A stretch of 64,000 bases of DNA, taken from Pricia mediterranea (GTDB lineage Bacteria; Bacteroidota; Bacteroidia; Flavobacteriales; Flavobacteriaceae). The stretch lies in assembly GCF_032248455.1 (NCBI RefSeq), contig NZ_JAVTTP010000001.1, forward strand, positions 2,602,501-2,666,500, in the 5' to 3' direction. Position numbers and translations under genes: made by a program. This document shows, one piece after another, positions 43,682 through 54,093 of this stretch (position 1 is the stretch's first letter; every line of letters starts with the position of its first letter). A model generated the notes under the pieces. That model saw nothing but the letters and a program-made list of their open reading frames with translations. It ran no database searches and was not told the DNA's origin.

Positions 43682-46486
43682 ATGAGAGCAGCACTGTTAA
43701 TCCCCCTATTGTTGGTCGGTAATTTTCTTTTTTCGCAGACCACGGTAAACGGTAACGTCGTAGATCAAGATGAGCAGCCGGTACCTGGCGCGAATATCGT
43801 AATTGAAGGCAAAGCCATCGGTACGACCACCGATTTTGATGGAAATTTTATTTTGGAAACTTCCGAGGTTCCCCCCTTCGTATTGAAGGTCACGAGTATC
43901 GGCTATTCCGATGCTACCGAAGAGGTAACCGAAACGGGGGCTACCCTGACCATCGTTCTAAACGAGACCCAGACCTTTTTGGACGAGGTCGTCATCTCGG
44001 CTTCCCGAACCCCCGAACGTATTTTCGAATCCCCCGTGTCCGTAGAACGGTTCGGACTGAAAGAGATCAAGAGTACCTCGTCAGAATCCTTTTACAGCGG
44101 ATTGCAGAATCTAAAGGGTGTAGATGTAAATACTAGCAGTCTTACCTTCCAGTCCGTCAACACTAGGGGTTTCGCCGCATTCTCGAACAACCGGTTTATG
44201 CAGTTGGTAGATGGAATGGACAACTCCGCCCCGGGCCTCAATTTTGTACTGGGGAATTTAGTGGGTATGTCCGAACTCGAGGTCCAGAGCGTCGAGATAC
44301 TTCCGGGAGCCTCTTCCGCACTGTATGGTGCAGGCGCTTTTAACGGTATCCTTTTTATGACCAGTAAGGACCCATGGAACTATCAGGGCATCAGTACTTA
44401 TTTAAAGGGCGGCGCCACCTCTCAAGACGCGGCGGGGACCAATGCATATTACGATTTCGGCATCCGGGTGGCACATGCATTTAGCGAAAAATTCGCGGCA
44501 AAAGCTAATTTTTCCATCTTAAAAGGGGAAGATTGGCATGCGAACAGTACCCTTGACCTCGAAAATCCAGGTCGTACCCGCAGCCATCCCGCTTACGACG
44601 GACTGAACGTGTACGGCGATGAGGTATCTACAGTACTTAATTTTGACGACATCGCGGGCCTACCTTCCGGTACCATTGGTTCGGCAACGGTTTCAAGAAC
44701 GGGATATGACGAGGCATCGCTGGTCGATTATGAGGCAGAGAGCGTTAAGTTCGATGGTGCCGTGCATTACCGGCCCTTCGAAGATGATTTCGAAATGGTA
44801 TATCAAGCTCGGGTAGGACGTGGAAATACAATCTACCAAGGGGCCAACCGATATAACATCCAAGATTTTATTATGCAGCAGCATAAATTGGAGATCAGAA
44901 ACGATAATTTCTTTTTAAGAGGATATCTCACTGCCGAAAATTCTGGAAACTCTTACGATACCCGTTTTACCGCTATCAATGTAAACCGGCGCTGGAAAAG
45001 GGATGCACCCAATCCCGATAATCCGGCAGAGCCATCTTGGTTCGGTGACTACGCCCGTGCCTTTATCGGGGCCAAATTGGGGATTGGAACCGGCAATCAA
45101 TTAGACGATGAGACCGCACACGCCCTGGCGAGGGATGCGGCCGATACGGGAAGGTTGATTCCCGGTACGCCCGCTTTCGAAAACGCATTGGCGAAGGTTA
45201 CCGCCGATGGCGACCTGACCACCGGTTCCAGATTTATCGACAATACCAAAGTGCGTCATATCGATGCAAACTATAATTTTACACATCTGACGGGGGATTT
45301 TGCCGAAATACAAGTCGGGGGCTCCTTTCGGGAATACGTACTGAATTCCAACGGTACGATCTTTACCGATATCGATAAACCAATTGTTTACGGGGAATAC
45401 GGAGCCTACGCGCAGCTACAGAAAAAATTGTTGGACGAACGCTTGAAGTTTACCGGATCTGTCCGTTACGATAAGAACGAATTTTTCGATGGATTTCTAT
45501 CTCCTCGGGCATCGTTGGTCTATACGGTGGGAGAGCAGCGAAACCACAATATTCGGGCTTCGGTACAGCAAGGTTTTAGAAATCCGACAACTCAGGACCT
45601 GTTTATCGGCCTGAATGCCGGGCGGGCGATTTTGGTAGGTTCGGCCCCCAACAATCTGGATCGCTATACCTCTCCGGCACTTAGCCTGAGCACCGATGGG
45701 CAGGGTATTACAGGCCAGTCAACAGTGGTCATAAGCGGGAGGGAGGCCTACGAAAATGCCTTTTCGCTCAACTCGGTCGAAGCGGGAAACCCCACGGCCG
45801 TCAATACAGATTTGGTAAAGCCCGAGGAGGTCACGGCTTACGAGGTCGGGTACCGTTCCCAGATGGGAAAAATCGCTATCGATCTCAGCGGTTATTACAA
45901 TAACTACGAAAACTTCATCTCGAACACCACCGTTGTGGTACCGTATTACGGAGATGCAGCCTTGACCGAAACGATTCCCGGAACCAATATCCCACTTGCG
46001 TTGGCCGCACTTGAAAATGGCGATTTTCAGCCCTTTCAGACCTATACAAACTCTTTGGCCGATATCAGTTCGTACGGGGCGACCTTGGGTGTCGACGCCA
46101 AGATTCTCGGCGACTTCGACATCGGCGGGAGCTATACCTATGCGAAACTGGATTTCGACCAGGCCGCTTTCCCTGATTTCAGAACGAATTTTAACACGCC
46201 TGAACACAAGTTCAAGGCATCTTTCGGTAATACCGAACTGTTCGATAATTTCGGGTTCAACATCAACTACCGCTGGAGCGACACCTATTTTTGGCAATCC
46301 ACCTTCGGCGATGGCGATATAGCAGCCTACAGCGTGCTTGATGCCCAAATCAATTATGCGGTCCCCAGCATCAAGTCGGTGTTCAAACTGGGCGGTTCGA
46401 ACATCTTGGGAGAAGAGTACTTTTCAGCAATAGGTACCGGGGCCGTTGGGGCGCTCTATTATCTTTCTTGGACTATCAATCCTTAA
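43682..46486 (+). CDS. TonB-dependent receptor with CarboxypepD_reg-like domain
   Basis: 934 residues. A signal peptide (ends FLFSQ, about 19) leads to a CarboxypepD_reg-like domain (VNGNVVDQDEQPVPGANIVI, about 21-100). The plug domain follows (about 115-235: VVISASRTPERIFESPVSVE, NTRGFAAFSNNRFMQLVDGM, VEILPGASSALYGAGAFNG), then a beta-barrel to the C-terminus. There is no SusD partner, so it is probably not a SusC-type glycan system. The substrate is unknown. Confidence 0.92.
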   Translation: MRAALLIPLLLVGNFLFSQTTVNGNVVDQDEQPVPGANIVIEGKAIGTTTDFDGNFILETSEVPPFVLKVTSIGYSDATEEVTETGATLTIVLNETQTFLDEVVISASRTPERIFESPVSVERFGLKEIKSTSSESFYSGLQNLKGVDVNTSSLTFQSVNTRGFAAFSNNRFMQLVDGMDNSAPGLNFVLGNLVGMSELEVQSVEILPGASSALYGAGAFNGILFMTSKDPWNYQGISTYLKGGATSQDAAGTNAYYDFGIRVAHAFSEKFAAKANFSILKGEDWHANSTLDLENPGRTRSHPAYDGLNVYGDEVSTVLNFDDIAGLPSGTIGSATVSRTGYDEASLVDYEAESVKFDGAVHYRPFEDDFEMVYQARVGRGNTIYQGANRYNIQDFIMQQHKLEIRNDNFFLRGYLTAENSGNSYDTRFTAINVNRRWKRDAPNPDNPAEPSWFGDYARAFIGAKLGIGTGNQLDDETAHALARDAADTGRLIPGTPAFENALAKVTADGDLTTGSRFIDNTKVRHIDANYNFTHLTGDFAEIQVGGSFREYVLNSNGTIFTDIDKPIVYGEYGAYAQLQKKLLDERLKFTGSVRYDKNEFFDGFLSPRASLVYTVGEQRNHNIRASVQQGFRNPTTQDLFIGLNAGRAILVGSAPNNLDRYTSPALSLSTDGQGITGQSTVVISGREAYENAFSLNSVEAGNPTAVNTDLVKPEEVTAYEVGYRSQMGKIAIDLSGYYNNYENFISNTTVVVPYYGDAALTETIPGTNIPLALAALENGDFQPFQTYTNSLADISSYGATLGVDAKILGDFDIGGSYTYAKLDFDQAAFPDFRTNFNTPEHKFKASFGNTELFDNFGFNINYRWSDTYFWQSTFGDGDIAAYSVLDAQINYAVPSIKSVFKLGGSNILGEEYFSAIGTGAVGALYYLSWTINP

Positions 46487-46606
46487 AAAATCCATGGTAG
46501 GACAGGCCTTTTCTATAGGCCGAGAGGATTCTGGTCCAGTTTCAGACCGGACGCAGGCTACATCTCTTTGGCCCGGCACCCAAAGTTTCCAAAGAGCGGT
46601 GGGATG

Positions 46607-46635
46607 GTTATTTCGTTTAAAGAAAACGAAATAAC
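46607..46635. terminator. Perfect 12-bp stem hairpin between the TonB receptor and atpD
   Basis: GTTATTTCGTTT (46607-46618), a 5-base loop and the exact complement (46624-46635). No T-run follows on either side, so it may be a bidirectional structural terminator or another hairpin. Confidence 0.45.
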
Positions 46636-46712
46636 TACGTCCAGGTCTTCCGTCCATTTTTCCTCTCGCAAAAAACAAGAAAAAGTAGTTTCCAATTAAA
46701 GCCTAATAGCCT

Positions 46713-46720
46713 ATCTTTGC
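46713..46720 (+). promoter_or_regulatory. -7 promoter box TATCTTTG for atpD-atpC
   Basis: Perfect TAnnTTTG, 81 bases before the atpD ATG, with a T-rich stretch about 20 bases upstream as a possible -33. Confidence 0.5.
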
Positions 46721-46774
46721 GCTCTGAAAAAACAGATGGGATTTCGCCGGTTTGGGGCAATCTTATTCCGTTAA

Positions 46775-48310
<1,536 letters not shown>

Positions 48311-48390
48311 TTAGTATTAAGTAGTTAGTATTAAGTATTAAGTGCACGATTTTTTAATACTCACTACTCACTACTAAATACTCAATACTA
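48311..48390. repeat. Inverted heptamer hairpin without cargo between atpD and atpC
   Basis: Five 7-base units (48311-48345; such as TTAGTAT, TAAGTAG) face five units of the opposite orientation (48356-48390; such as AATACTC, ACTACTA) across a 10-base centre. The outermost units are exact complements and inner ones partly so, giving an imperfect 35-bp stem in the atpDC transcript. The first unit starts at the base right after the atpD stop. The design matches the 3322-3826 element minus its gene. Confidence 0.75.
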
Positions 48391-48395
48391 AAAAA

Positions 48396-48674
48396 ATGTA
48401 TTTAGAGATCGTATCCCCGGAGGCGACCCTTTTCGCCGGCGAAGTGACCTCGGTGACCGTACCTGGTGTCGAGGGTGAATTTCAAATGTTGAATGACCAC
48501 GCGGCCATTGTTTCCCTTTTACAGGAAGGCGATGTGAAGTTGGAGGGCAATGTTACAATTGCCGAAGCCCATGCCTCCAAATTCTCTAAGGATGCCAACG
48601 GAAAGATGGTGCTGCCTATCACCAGTGGTACGGTCGAGATGAAGGACAACAAGGCCATTGTATTGGCGGATTAA
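48396..48674 (+). CDS. atpC: ATP synthase F1 subunit epsilon (short form)
   Basis: 92 residues; the central-stalk epsilon subunit. The N-terminal beta-sandwich is present (YLEIVSPEATLFAGEVTSVT, GVEGEFQMLNDHAAIVSLL). The C-terminal two-helix domain found in the roughly 135-residue E. coli protein, which inhibits ATP hydrolysis, is absent. This is a clean stop, not a visible frameshift, and short epsilon is common in Bacteroidota. Co-transcribed with atpD across the repeat hairpin. Confidence 0.93.
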   Translation: MYLEIVSPEATLFAGEVTSVTVPGVEGEFQMLNDHAAIVSLLQEGDVKLEGNVTIAEAHASKFSKDANGKMVLPITSGTVEMKDNKAIVLAD

Positions 48675-48838
48675 TAGTCTTTCCCGGATGTGATTTTCCG
48701 ACCAACAAGAACGTCTGAGTGTTATTGCTCCGCAGGCAATCCCCTCTTTTAACTACCTCTTCTTACATGATAAAAGCCGATCGTAACTGCCAATGGCAAG
48801 CTTTATAACCAGCTTTTAGGTCCACAAGTCTTTTACCA

Positions 48839-49366
48839 TCACAGCACAATCAATTTCCATTGGTGTCCCCCGGATTCGTAGGTCGCCAAGTCCTCAAACC
48901 CTACTCCGTAATGCGCTCCTAGCGATCGGGTGTTTACGACATCGACTTCGGTAATGATGCGTTCGAATTCCGGTTGAACCGCTGCTTGCATCGTTTGATA
49001 AAGTTGGCGGAAAATGCCTTGGCCGCGATAGGCTTTGGCGATACAGATCTGGCCCATAACAATGTAATTTCTGACTTTTGGACGGATAGCTTCGATTTGG
49101 TCGAACATCGGCCACAATACCTCAATTTTACCGGCAAATTTGGGATGCATGCTCAAAGCATACCCGATGACGCTTTCATTGGATTTTGCCACGATATGCG
49201 GACAGACATCGTGCATGACCTTCAGAAGGTTCAACGTATGTGAAACCGTCACAAATCCTTCTTTGACTCTTTCCTCAGCTGATAGATGCTCCGGAAGGTT
49301 CTGTCGCTGCAAGTCGAGTATCTGGTTTAAATCAGCCTCGGATGTAGCTCGACCAAATTGTATCAT
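48839..49366 (-). CDS. GNAT family N-acetyltransferase
   Basis: 175 residues; transfers an acetyl group from acetyl-CoA to an unknown amine. The central GNAT region has the IVMGQICIAKAYRGQGIFRQLY segment with the R/Q-x-x-G-x-G/A acetyl-CoA loop (YRGQGI, about 113-118), then DVVNTRSLGAHYGVGFEDLA. Cytosolic; convergent with atpC. No neighbour indicates the substrate. Confidence 0.88.
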   Translation of the reverse strand: MIQFGRATSEADLNQILDLQRQNLPEHLSAEERVKEGFVTVSHTLNLLKVMHDVCPHIVAKSNESVIGYALSMHPKFAGKIEVLWPMFDQIEAIRPKVRNYIVMGQICIAKAYRGQGIFRQLYQTMQAAVQPEFERIITEVDVVNTRSLGAHYGVGFEDLATYESGGHQWKLIVL

Positions 49367-49455
49367 GCAGCATTGTCTTTTGGTGGGTAATTACGAGAGC
49401 AGCGAAGTAATCAAAAAAATTCTAAATTCATATTACACGGTACACCTCTTGACTC

Positions 49456-51282
49456 TCAATCAATTTTTAGCCAGTCCTTTCTTCTTTTAAGTTGTTTTTC
49501 GGAAGGCCCTTTGTCGGTCGTTTCCCCAAGTTGAATACTGTACGCGGGATCGGGTTGTAGTACTACGGATGCGGTTTTAGCCTTTTCATTGCGTTCAAAG
49601 CTGATATCCAAGGTGTTCCCGACCTTGAATTGGTCGATAAAGGCCTCGAGTTCCTGTCCCGTTGGAAAGCTGTTGCCATTGATGGAAGTGATTACATCGC
49701 CTTTGTCTAGATTCGCTTCGTAGGCGGGGGTACCCACTTGCGGGTTCGTTTTGACTACGCCGTTGCCGTCACCGTCTAGCTCGGTCGCAATACCTATATA
49801 AGGATTATCCGAATCTTGTTGAAGTACAGCCCCTACCGATTCCAACAGCGATTCGTAATCGGGCATCCCGCTTCTGTAGATATACCTATTGAAAAACCTA
49901 TCCCCAAAATCCCCGCCGGCATGTTCGTTCAAGGTGTTGTGGAGGTCTTCGAGGGTATAGGGCGTTTCACTTTTCCCATAGATTTGCCAGACCTTTTTCA
50001 TAAAACCGTCGAGTCCGTCTTCTGCCACCGTCGAATTCGAATGATTCCGTAGCGAAAGGTCGAGGGCCAATCCCAGCATACTCCCGTAGGAATAGTAAGA
50101 GATAAAGGTGTTTTCGCGGTTGGTGGGGTCTATCGAGGACGCCGCATCGACGAAGGGGGCCTGATAGCTCATTTCAATGGGATTAAAGAACTGTCTACCG
50201 GGGGAATTCCACACGTAGTTGAAAGTCTTTGACAGCCCTTCGATATATTCTTCTGGAGCTATGAGTCCTGCCCGGCGTAAAGTAAGACCGGTGTAATAAC
50301 TGGTAAATCCTTCGGCGAACCAAAGCGCACCGCTCATATTTGCCTGTGAAAAATCGAAGGGTTGAAGGGATTTTGGACGGATACGTTCCACGTTCCAAAT
50401 GTGAAAAAATTCATGGGAGACCGTACCGAGGTTATTCTGCATGCCGCCCTCTGACAGCGCCCTCGTACTTGTGAGCACTGTAGAATTCCGATGCTCCATC
50501 CCATCTCCGGAAGCATTGGGAAGGTAGCAGGCCAAAAACGTGTATGTTCCGTAATCGAAATCAGGCAGTTCATCGAAAACTTCCCTTTGCGAAAGCACAA
50601 TTTTTTTCACTTTTTCAAAGTAGGTGTCCAGTTCGGCCTCGGTACCGTTGTGGTGCAATACGAATTGTACCTTTAGGGCCGATCCGTTCGTGTCTACTTC
50701 AAATTCCCGCATTTGGAAGTCGCTGATTTCAACGGGACTGTCCATGAAATACTGTAAATCGGGAGCGGTATAGGTAGTGCCCGAAACCAAGGGCATCTGG
50801 GTCGCGATTTTCCAGTCCAGATCCTCGCGGACTTTAAAGTCCACCTCAATTTTCCGTTTGTTCAGTTCCGGGGCGTACATAAAAGTGGCTGGAATATTCA
50901 GGTGTGCATGGGTTTCGTCAATTTGGGAATACGTGCCATCGCCGCGGTCGGCAAACAAGGTGTAGCTGATGTTTACGATGCCGTCATGGCCGCTGATGTT
51001 CCATTGGTAGGGACTCGGTCTCGTAATCGTCAAGGGTGTTCCTTGTCCGTCGGTCGCCTTTAAGGCATAAACGTTTTTCGCGAATTCGTGTATCGCATAG
51101 CGTCCGGGAGAACTTCGGGCCATCCGAAAAACAATGGTGTCGGATTTCAGCTCCGTAAACTGTCCCTTTATTTCCGCCTCATGGTGAACGGCGTTTTCAA
51201 AGGAGATTTCGTAGCTGTTCGTCTGGGCGCTGGCGGTGATGTCGGCAAAGAACAAAAGGAATACAAAAATGGGAAATTTCAT
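49456..51282 (-). CDS. M61 family metallopeptidase with PDZ domain
   Basis: 608 residues; signal peptide ending ASAQ near residue 20. The zinc site HEFFH lies at residues 290-294 (SHEFFHIWNVERIRPKSL), with the third ligand Glu expected in WFAEGFTSYY. A PDZ domain (about 480-590: GVVKTNPQVGTPAYEANLDK, GDVITSINGNSFPTGQELEA) is at the C-terminus. The N-terminal beta-domain (about 25-200) is typical of glycyl-aminopeptidase-like M61 enzymes. Exported; likely trims N-terminal Gly/Ala peptides. Confidence 0.93.
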   Translation of the reverse strand: MKFPIFVFLLFFADITASAQTNSYEISFENAVHHEAEIKGQFTELKSDTIVFRMARSSPGRYAIHEFAKNVYALKATDGQGTPLTITRPSPYQWNISGHDGIVNISYTLFADRGDGTYSQIDETHAHLNIPATFMYAPELNKRKIEVDFKVREDLDWKIATQMPLVSGTTYTAPDLQYFMDSPVEISDFQMREFEVDTNGSALKVQFVLHHNGTEAELDTYFEKVKKIVLSQREVFDELPDFDYGTYTFLACYLPNASGDGMEHRNSTVLTSTRALSEGGMQNNLGTVSHEFFHIWNVERIRPKSLQPFDFSQANMSGALWFAEGFTSYYTGLTLRRAGLIAPEEYIEGLSKTFNYVWNSPGRQFFNPIEMSYQAPFVDAASSIDPTNRENTFISYYSYGSMLGLALDLSLRNHSNSTVAEDGLDGFMKKVWQIYGKSETPYTLEDLHNTLNEHAGGDFGDRFFNRYIYRSGMPDYESLLESVGAVLQQDSDNPYIGIATELDGDGNGVVKTNPQVGTPAYEANLDKGDVITSINGNSFPTGQELEAFIDQFKVGNTLDISFERNEKAKTASVVLQPDPAYSIQLGETTDKGPSEKQLKRRKDWLKID

Positions 51283-51332
51283 TGCGTTGAGGGTTTGACT
51301 CGACTAATATACCATATAAAACGTGGATACGC

Positions 51333-51340
51333 TACCTTTG
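51333..51340 (+). promoter_or_regulatory. -7 promoter box TACCTTTG for bioF
   Basis: Perfect TAnnTTTG ending 4 bases before the bioF ATG; same spacing as glyQS and panD. Confidence 0.5.
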
Positions 51341-51344
51341 TCAT

Positions 51345-52805
51345 ATGGAGGACTTCCCGAAAAAGCTGCACCATAAACTTTCCAAAAGGAGAGTACAGAA
51401 GACCCTCAGGCATTTACCAGGGGCAGGTAATCTGGTCGACTTTTCTTCAAACGATTATTTGGGTCTTTCAGGAAGCAGGGAGATTTTTGAGAGGGCGTCC
51501 GAAATACTATTGGAGAACAATTTGGTAAAGAACGGGGCATCGGGTTCCCGGTTGCTTTCGGGGAACCACCCGTTGTATTCCGAATTGGAAGAAAAGTTGG
51601 CGGAATTCCACCGAACGGAGTCCGCCCTGGTATTCAACTCAGGTTATGATGCCAATGTCGGATTTTTTGGGAGCGTGCCCCAGCGGGGAGATCTTGTTTT
51701 TTATGACGAGCACATTCATGCCAGTATTCGAGACGGGATCAAGATAGGAAACGCGAAGAGCTATAAGTTCAAGCACAACGACCTTGAGGATTTAAAAAAA
51801 AGATGTTGTATCGCCCAGGGTAAAGGGCTGGCTGGCAGATCTGCAAAAGCCCGAACGAATGATATGACGGACAACGAAGCAGTCGAGGGACCTGTACCGA
51901 GCACCTCGACTCCGCTCGGCACGGGCGCAGTCGAGGTATATGTGGTCACCGAATCCGTTTTCTCCATGGACGGCGATTCTCCCGATTTAAAGGCCTTGGC
52001 CGAATTTTGTCAGGAGAATAACTATCGTTTGGTGGTGGACGAGGCCCATGCCCTGGGGGTTTTTGGCAAGAACGGGGAGGGACTTGTCCAGACGTTGGGA
52101 TTACAGGATAGCCTGTTCGCCCGTATCGTGACCTTCGGAAAGTCGATGGGCTGCCACGGGGCCGCTATTTTGGGAAGTGTCTTCCTGAAACGCTATCTGG
52201 TCAATTTTGCCCGCAGCTTAATTTTTACGACGGGACTTCCCCCGCATTCCGTGGCGACCATCCTAGCTTCCTATCAAAACCTTACGAAACCGACGACATA
52301 CGAACGAGACGAATCCGAACTGCCCGCCTCCCCTCCAATGCCAAAATCATCCACAAAAGAAGAAAGCATCCGAACGGGGCAAGATTCAGTTTCGGGTCTT
52401 ACGGCATCCGACAAAAACCAATTTGACCTGTCAGCAGCCCCATCCGTAGCAGCACTATCCGAAAAAATAGAATTTTTCAAGCGACAACTTGCAATCGCTA
52501 TCCCGAATCTGCGGACCACAAGCAATTCCGGTAAGCTCGAAGCGAACTGCGCACCATCGCCATCGGTCCGGCGCAAACCTTTTTTCATCCCCAGTACATC
52601 GGCCATCCATTCCTGTATCATCCCCGGAAGCGAAAAAGTGAAGGCAGTAGCCCAAAAATTAAAGGATGGGGGCTTCGATGTCCGTCCCATTCTGTCGCCA
52701 ACGGTGCCCCAGGGCCAAGAGCGCTTGCGTATTTGCCTGCATGCCTTTAATACCGACGAGGAAATTATCGAACTTATACGATTATTGGTTATTTTTACTC
52801 GATAA
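51345..52805 (+). CDS. bioF: 8-amino-7-oxononanoate synthase with in-frame insertions
   Basis: 486 residues; PLP enzyme that condenses pimeloyl thioester with alanine in biotin synthesis. Core motifs: NDYLGLSG near 36, NGASGSRLLSGNHPLYSELE near 63-82, VDEAHALGVFG near 231 and the PLP lysine K266 in VTFGKSMGCHGA. The usual length is about 380; about 100 extra residues lie in low-complexity inserts near 155-195, 316-372 and 389-418, interrupting an otherwise normal fold. The first insert contains a palindromic repeat. It heads the biotin cluster. Confidence 0.92.
   Translation: MEDFPKKLHHKLSKRRVQKTLRHLPGAGNLVDFSSNDYLGLSGSREIFERASEILLENNLVKNGASGSRLLSGNHPLYSELEEKLAEFHRTESALVFNSGYDANVGFFGSVPQRGDLVFYDEHIHASIRDGIKIGNAKSYKFKHNDLEDLKKRCCIAQGKGLAGRSAKARTNDMTDNEAVEGPVPSTSTPLGTGAVEVYVVTESVFSMDGDSPDLKALAEFCQENNYRLVVDEAHALGVFGKNGEGLVQTLGLQDSLFARIVTFGKSMGCHGAAILGSVFLKRYLVNFARSLIFTTGLPPHSVATILASYQNLTKPTTYERDESELPASPPMPKSSTKEESIRTGQDSVSGLTASDKNQFDLSAAPSVAALSEKIEFFKRQLAIAIPNLRTTSNSGKLEANCAPSPSVRRKPFFIPSTSAIHSCIIPGSEKVKAVAQKLKDGGFDVRPILSPTVPQGQERLRICLHAFNTDEEIIELIRLLVIFTR
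51881..51936. repeat. Palindromic repeat inside bioF
   Basis: AGTCGAGG (51881-51888), its complement CCTCGACT (51904-51911) and AGTCGAGG again (51929-51936) form alternative hairpins. The right-hand stem is 12 bp with one mismatch. It encodes residues 179-198, in the first insert. A related sequence is in the intergenic gap at 8161. Confidence 0.7.
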
Positions 52806-52895
52806 AAGAGATTTAAATGCTCCGAGGCTTGTCTCGAAACCTTACTATTTTTTCCTTACGAATGCCTCATGGGCTTGCTCCGAGGTAGTTGATCA
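52806..52895. repeat. Short repeat between bioF and the DUF2007 gene
   Basis: GCTCCGAGG occurs twice (52820-52828 and 52878-52886). The first copy lies after TTAAATGCT (52814), and CGAG and CTCG can pair around it. It is similar to the gap motifs at 8104 and 58981. Confidence 0.4.
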
Positions 52896-53354
52896 ATGAA
52901 GCTCGATATTATGCCCGTACGCAAATTACGACATAGCGACAACAGCGAAATTTTCACGACCGTTGCACGCTTTCAATATTCCTCCGAGGCCCAGATTGTT
53001 AAAGGACGTTTGGAAGCGGATGGCATTGCCGTGTTCCTTACCGACAACGTAACCATTGATACGGATCCTTTGGTGAGCAACGCCATTGGAGGGGTAAAGC
53101 TGAGGGTGCATACCGAAGATGAATTGAAGGCTGTTCGAATTCTGGAATCGATAGAACGGTATTCCGTTGACGACGAAGGCCAAGGCATCCGGTGTCCCCA
53201 ATGCGACAGCGCCAAGGTCGATTATTTTACAACTGTCAAGGACCTTAAATCCTTGGCCTCGTTTTTAATCGGATTGTTGTTCTGGGTCCTGCCCTTCTAC
53301 ACCAAGTATGAATACCGATGTGAAAACTGTAAGAACAAGTTCAATATACAATGA
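52896..53354 (+). CDS. DUF2007 domain protein
   Basis: 152 residues. The DUF2007 domain (VARFQYSSEAQIVKGRLEAD, IAVFLTDNVTID, about 22-90) is followed by a zinc-ribbon-like pair of cysteines (CPQCDSAKVDYF) near 108. A membrane segment (about 125-140) and a final CENC motif complete it. It is probably a small inner-membrane regulator or signal-transducing protein of unknown function. It overlaps bioD by 4 bases (ATGA), so it is within the biotin operon. Confidence 0.85.
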   Translation: MKLDIMPVRKLRHSDNSEIFTTVARFQYSSEAQIVKGRLEADGIAVFLTDNVTIDTDPLVSNAIGGVKLRVHTEDELKAVRILESIERYSVDDEGQGIRCPQCDSAKVDYFTTVKDLKSLASFLIGLLFWVLPFYTKYEYRCENCKNKFNIQ

Positions 53355-53968
53355 AGCAAATTTTCGTAACAGGAATCTCGACGGAGGTCGGAAAAACCAT
53401 TGCTTCCGCCATTATCACGGAGGCCTTGGAAGCCGACTATTGGAAGCCGGTGCAGGCAGGCAGCCTCGACCATACGGATACGGATACGGTCCGGGAATTG
53501 ATTTCCAACGATAAAACCACCTTTCACAAAAGCAGTTACGAACTGAATTCCCCCATGAGTCCGCATGCGGCGGCCGAAATCGACGGAATTACCATTGATC
53601 GGCTTGAAATAGAAGAACCGGAGACCGATAATTACTTGGTCATCGAAGGGGCAGGGGGGCTGTTGGTGCCCTTGAACGACACCGATACCGTTTTGGATAT
53701 AATTATGCCCACCTATCAAGTGGTCGTTGTGTCGCGGCATTATCTAGGCAGCATTAACCATACCCTGCTGACCGTTAACTGGTTGACAAGTAAGGGCTAT
53801 GACGTGGCGTTGATCTTTAGCGGGAATCCCAATCCGCATACCGAAGCTATTATTCTACACAAAACCGGGGTTTCCCTGATTGGTCGTATCGATGAGGAAG
53901 AGACTTTTGACAAGGGGGTCATCAAAAAATACGCTGATCGGTTCGGTCCTGTTCTGAAAACGCTGTGA
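53351..53968 (+). CDS. bioD: Dethiobiotin synthase
   Basis: 205 residues; ATP- and CO2-dependent ring closure to dethiobiotin. P-loop region FVTGISTEVGKTIASA (about 4-19, G-x-x-x-x-x-GKT), EGAGGLLVPL near 98-107 and the C-terminal region VALIFSGNPN match the family. Start overlaps the DUF2007 stop. Length is usual (about 200-230). Confidence 0.94.
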   Translation: MKQIFVTGISTEVGKTIASAIITEALEADYWKPVQAGSLDHTDTDTVRELISNDKTTFHKSSYELNSPMSPHAAAEIDGITIDRLEIEEPETDNYLVIEGAGGLLVPLNDTDTVLDIIMPTYQVVVVSRHYLGSINHTLLTVNWLTSKGYDVALIFSGNPNPHTEAIILHKTGVSLIGRIDEEETFDKGVIKKYADRFGPVLKTL

Positions 53969-54045
53969 TCGACGGCCAGTATTTTAATCGGACGTAAAGG
54001 GTTTTTTAGGTCACCCCCATGTAGTAGAAACGTTCTAGGTCCGAC

Positions 54046-54053
54046 TATTTTTG
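54046..54053 (+). promoter_or_regulatory. -7 promoter box TATTTTTG for bioA
   Basis: Perfect TAnnTTTG, 40 bases before the bioA start at 54094, suggesting a second promoter in the biotin cluster. Confidence 0.45.
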
Positions 54054-54093
54054 CAAGACGATACTTGGACATTGGAATTTAATTTCCCCATCT

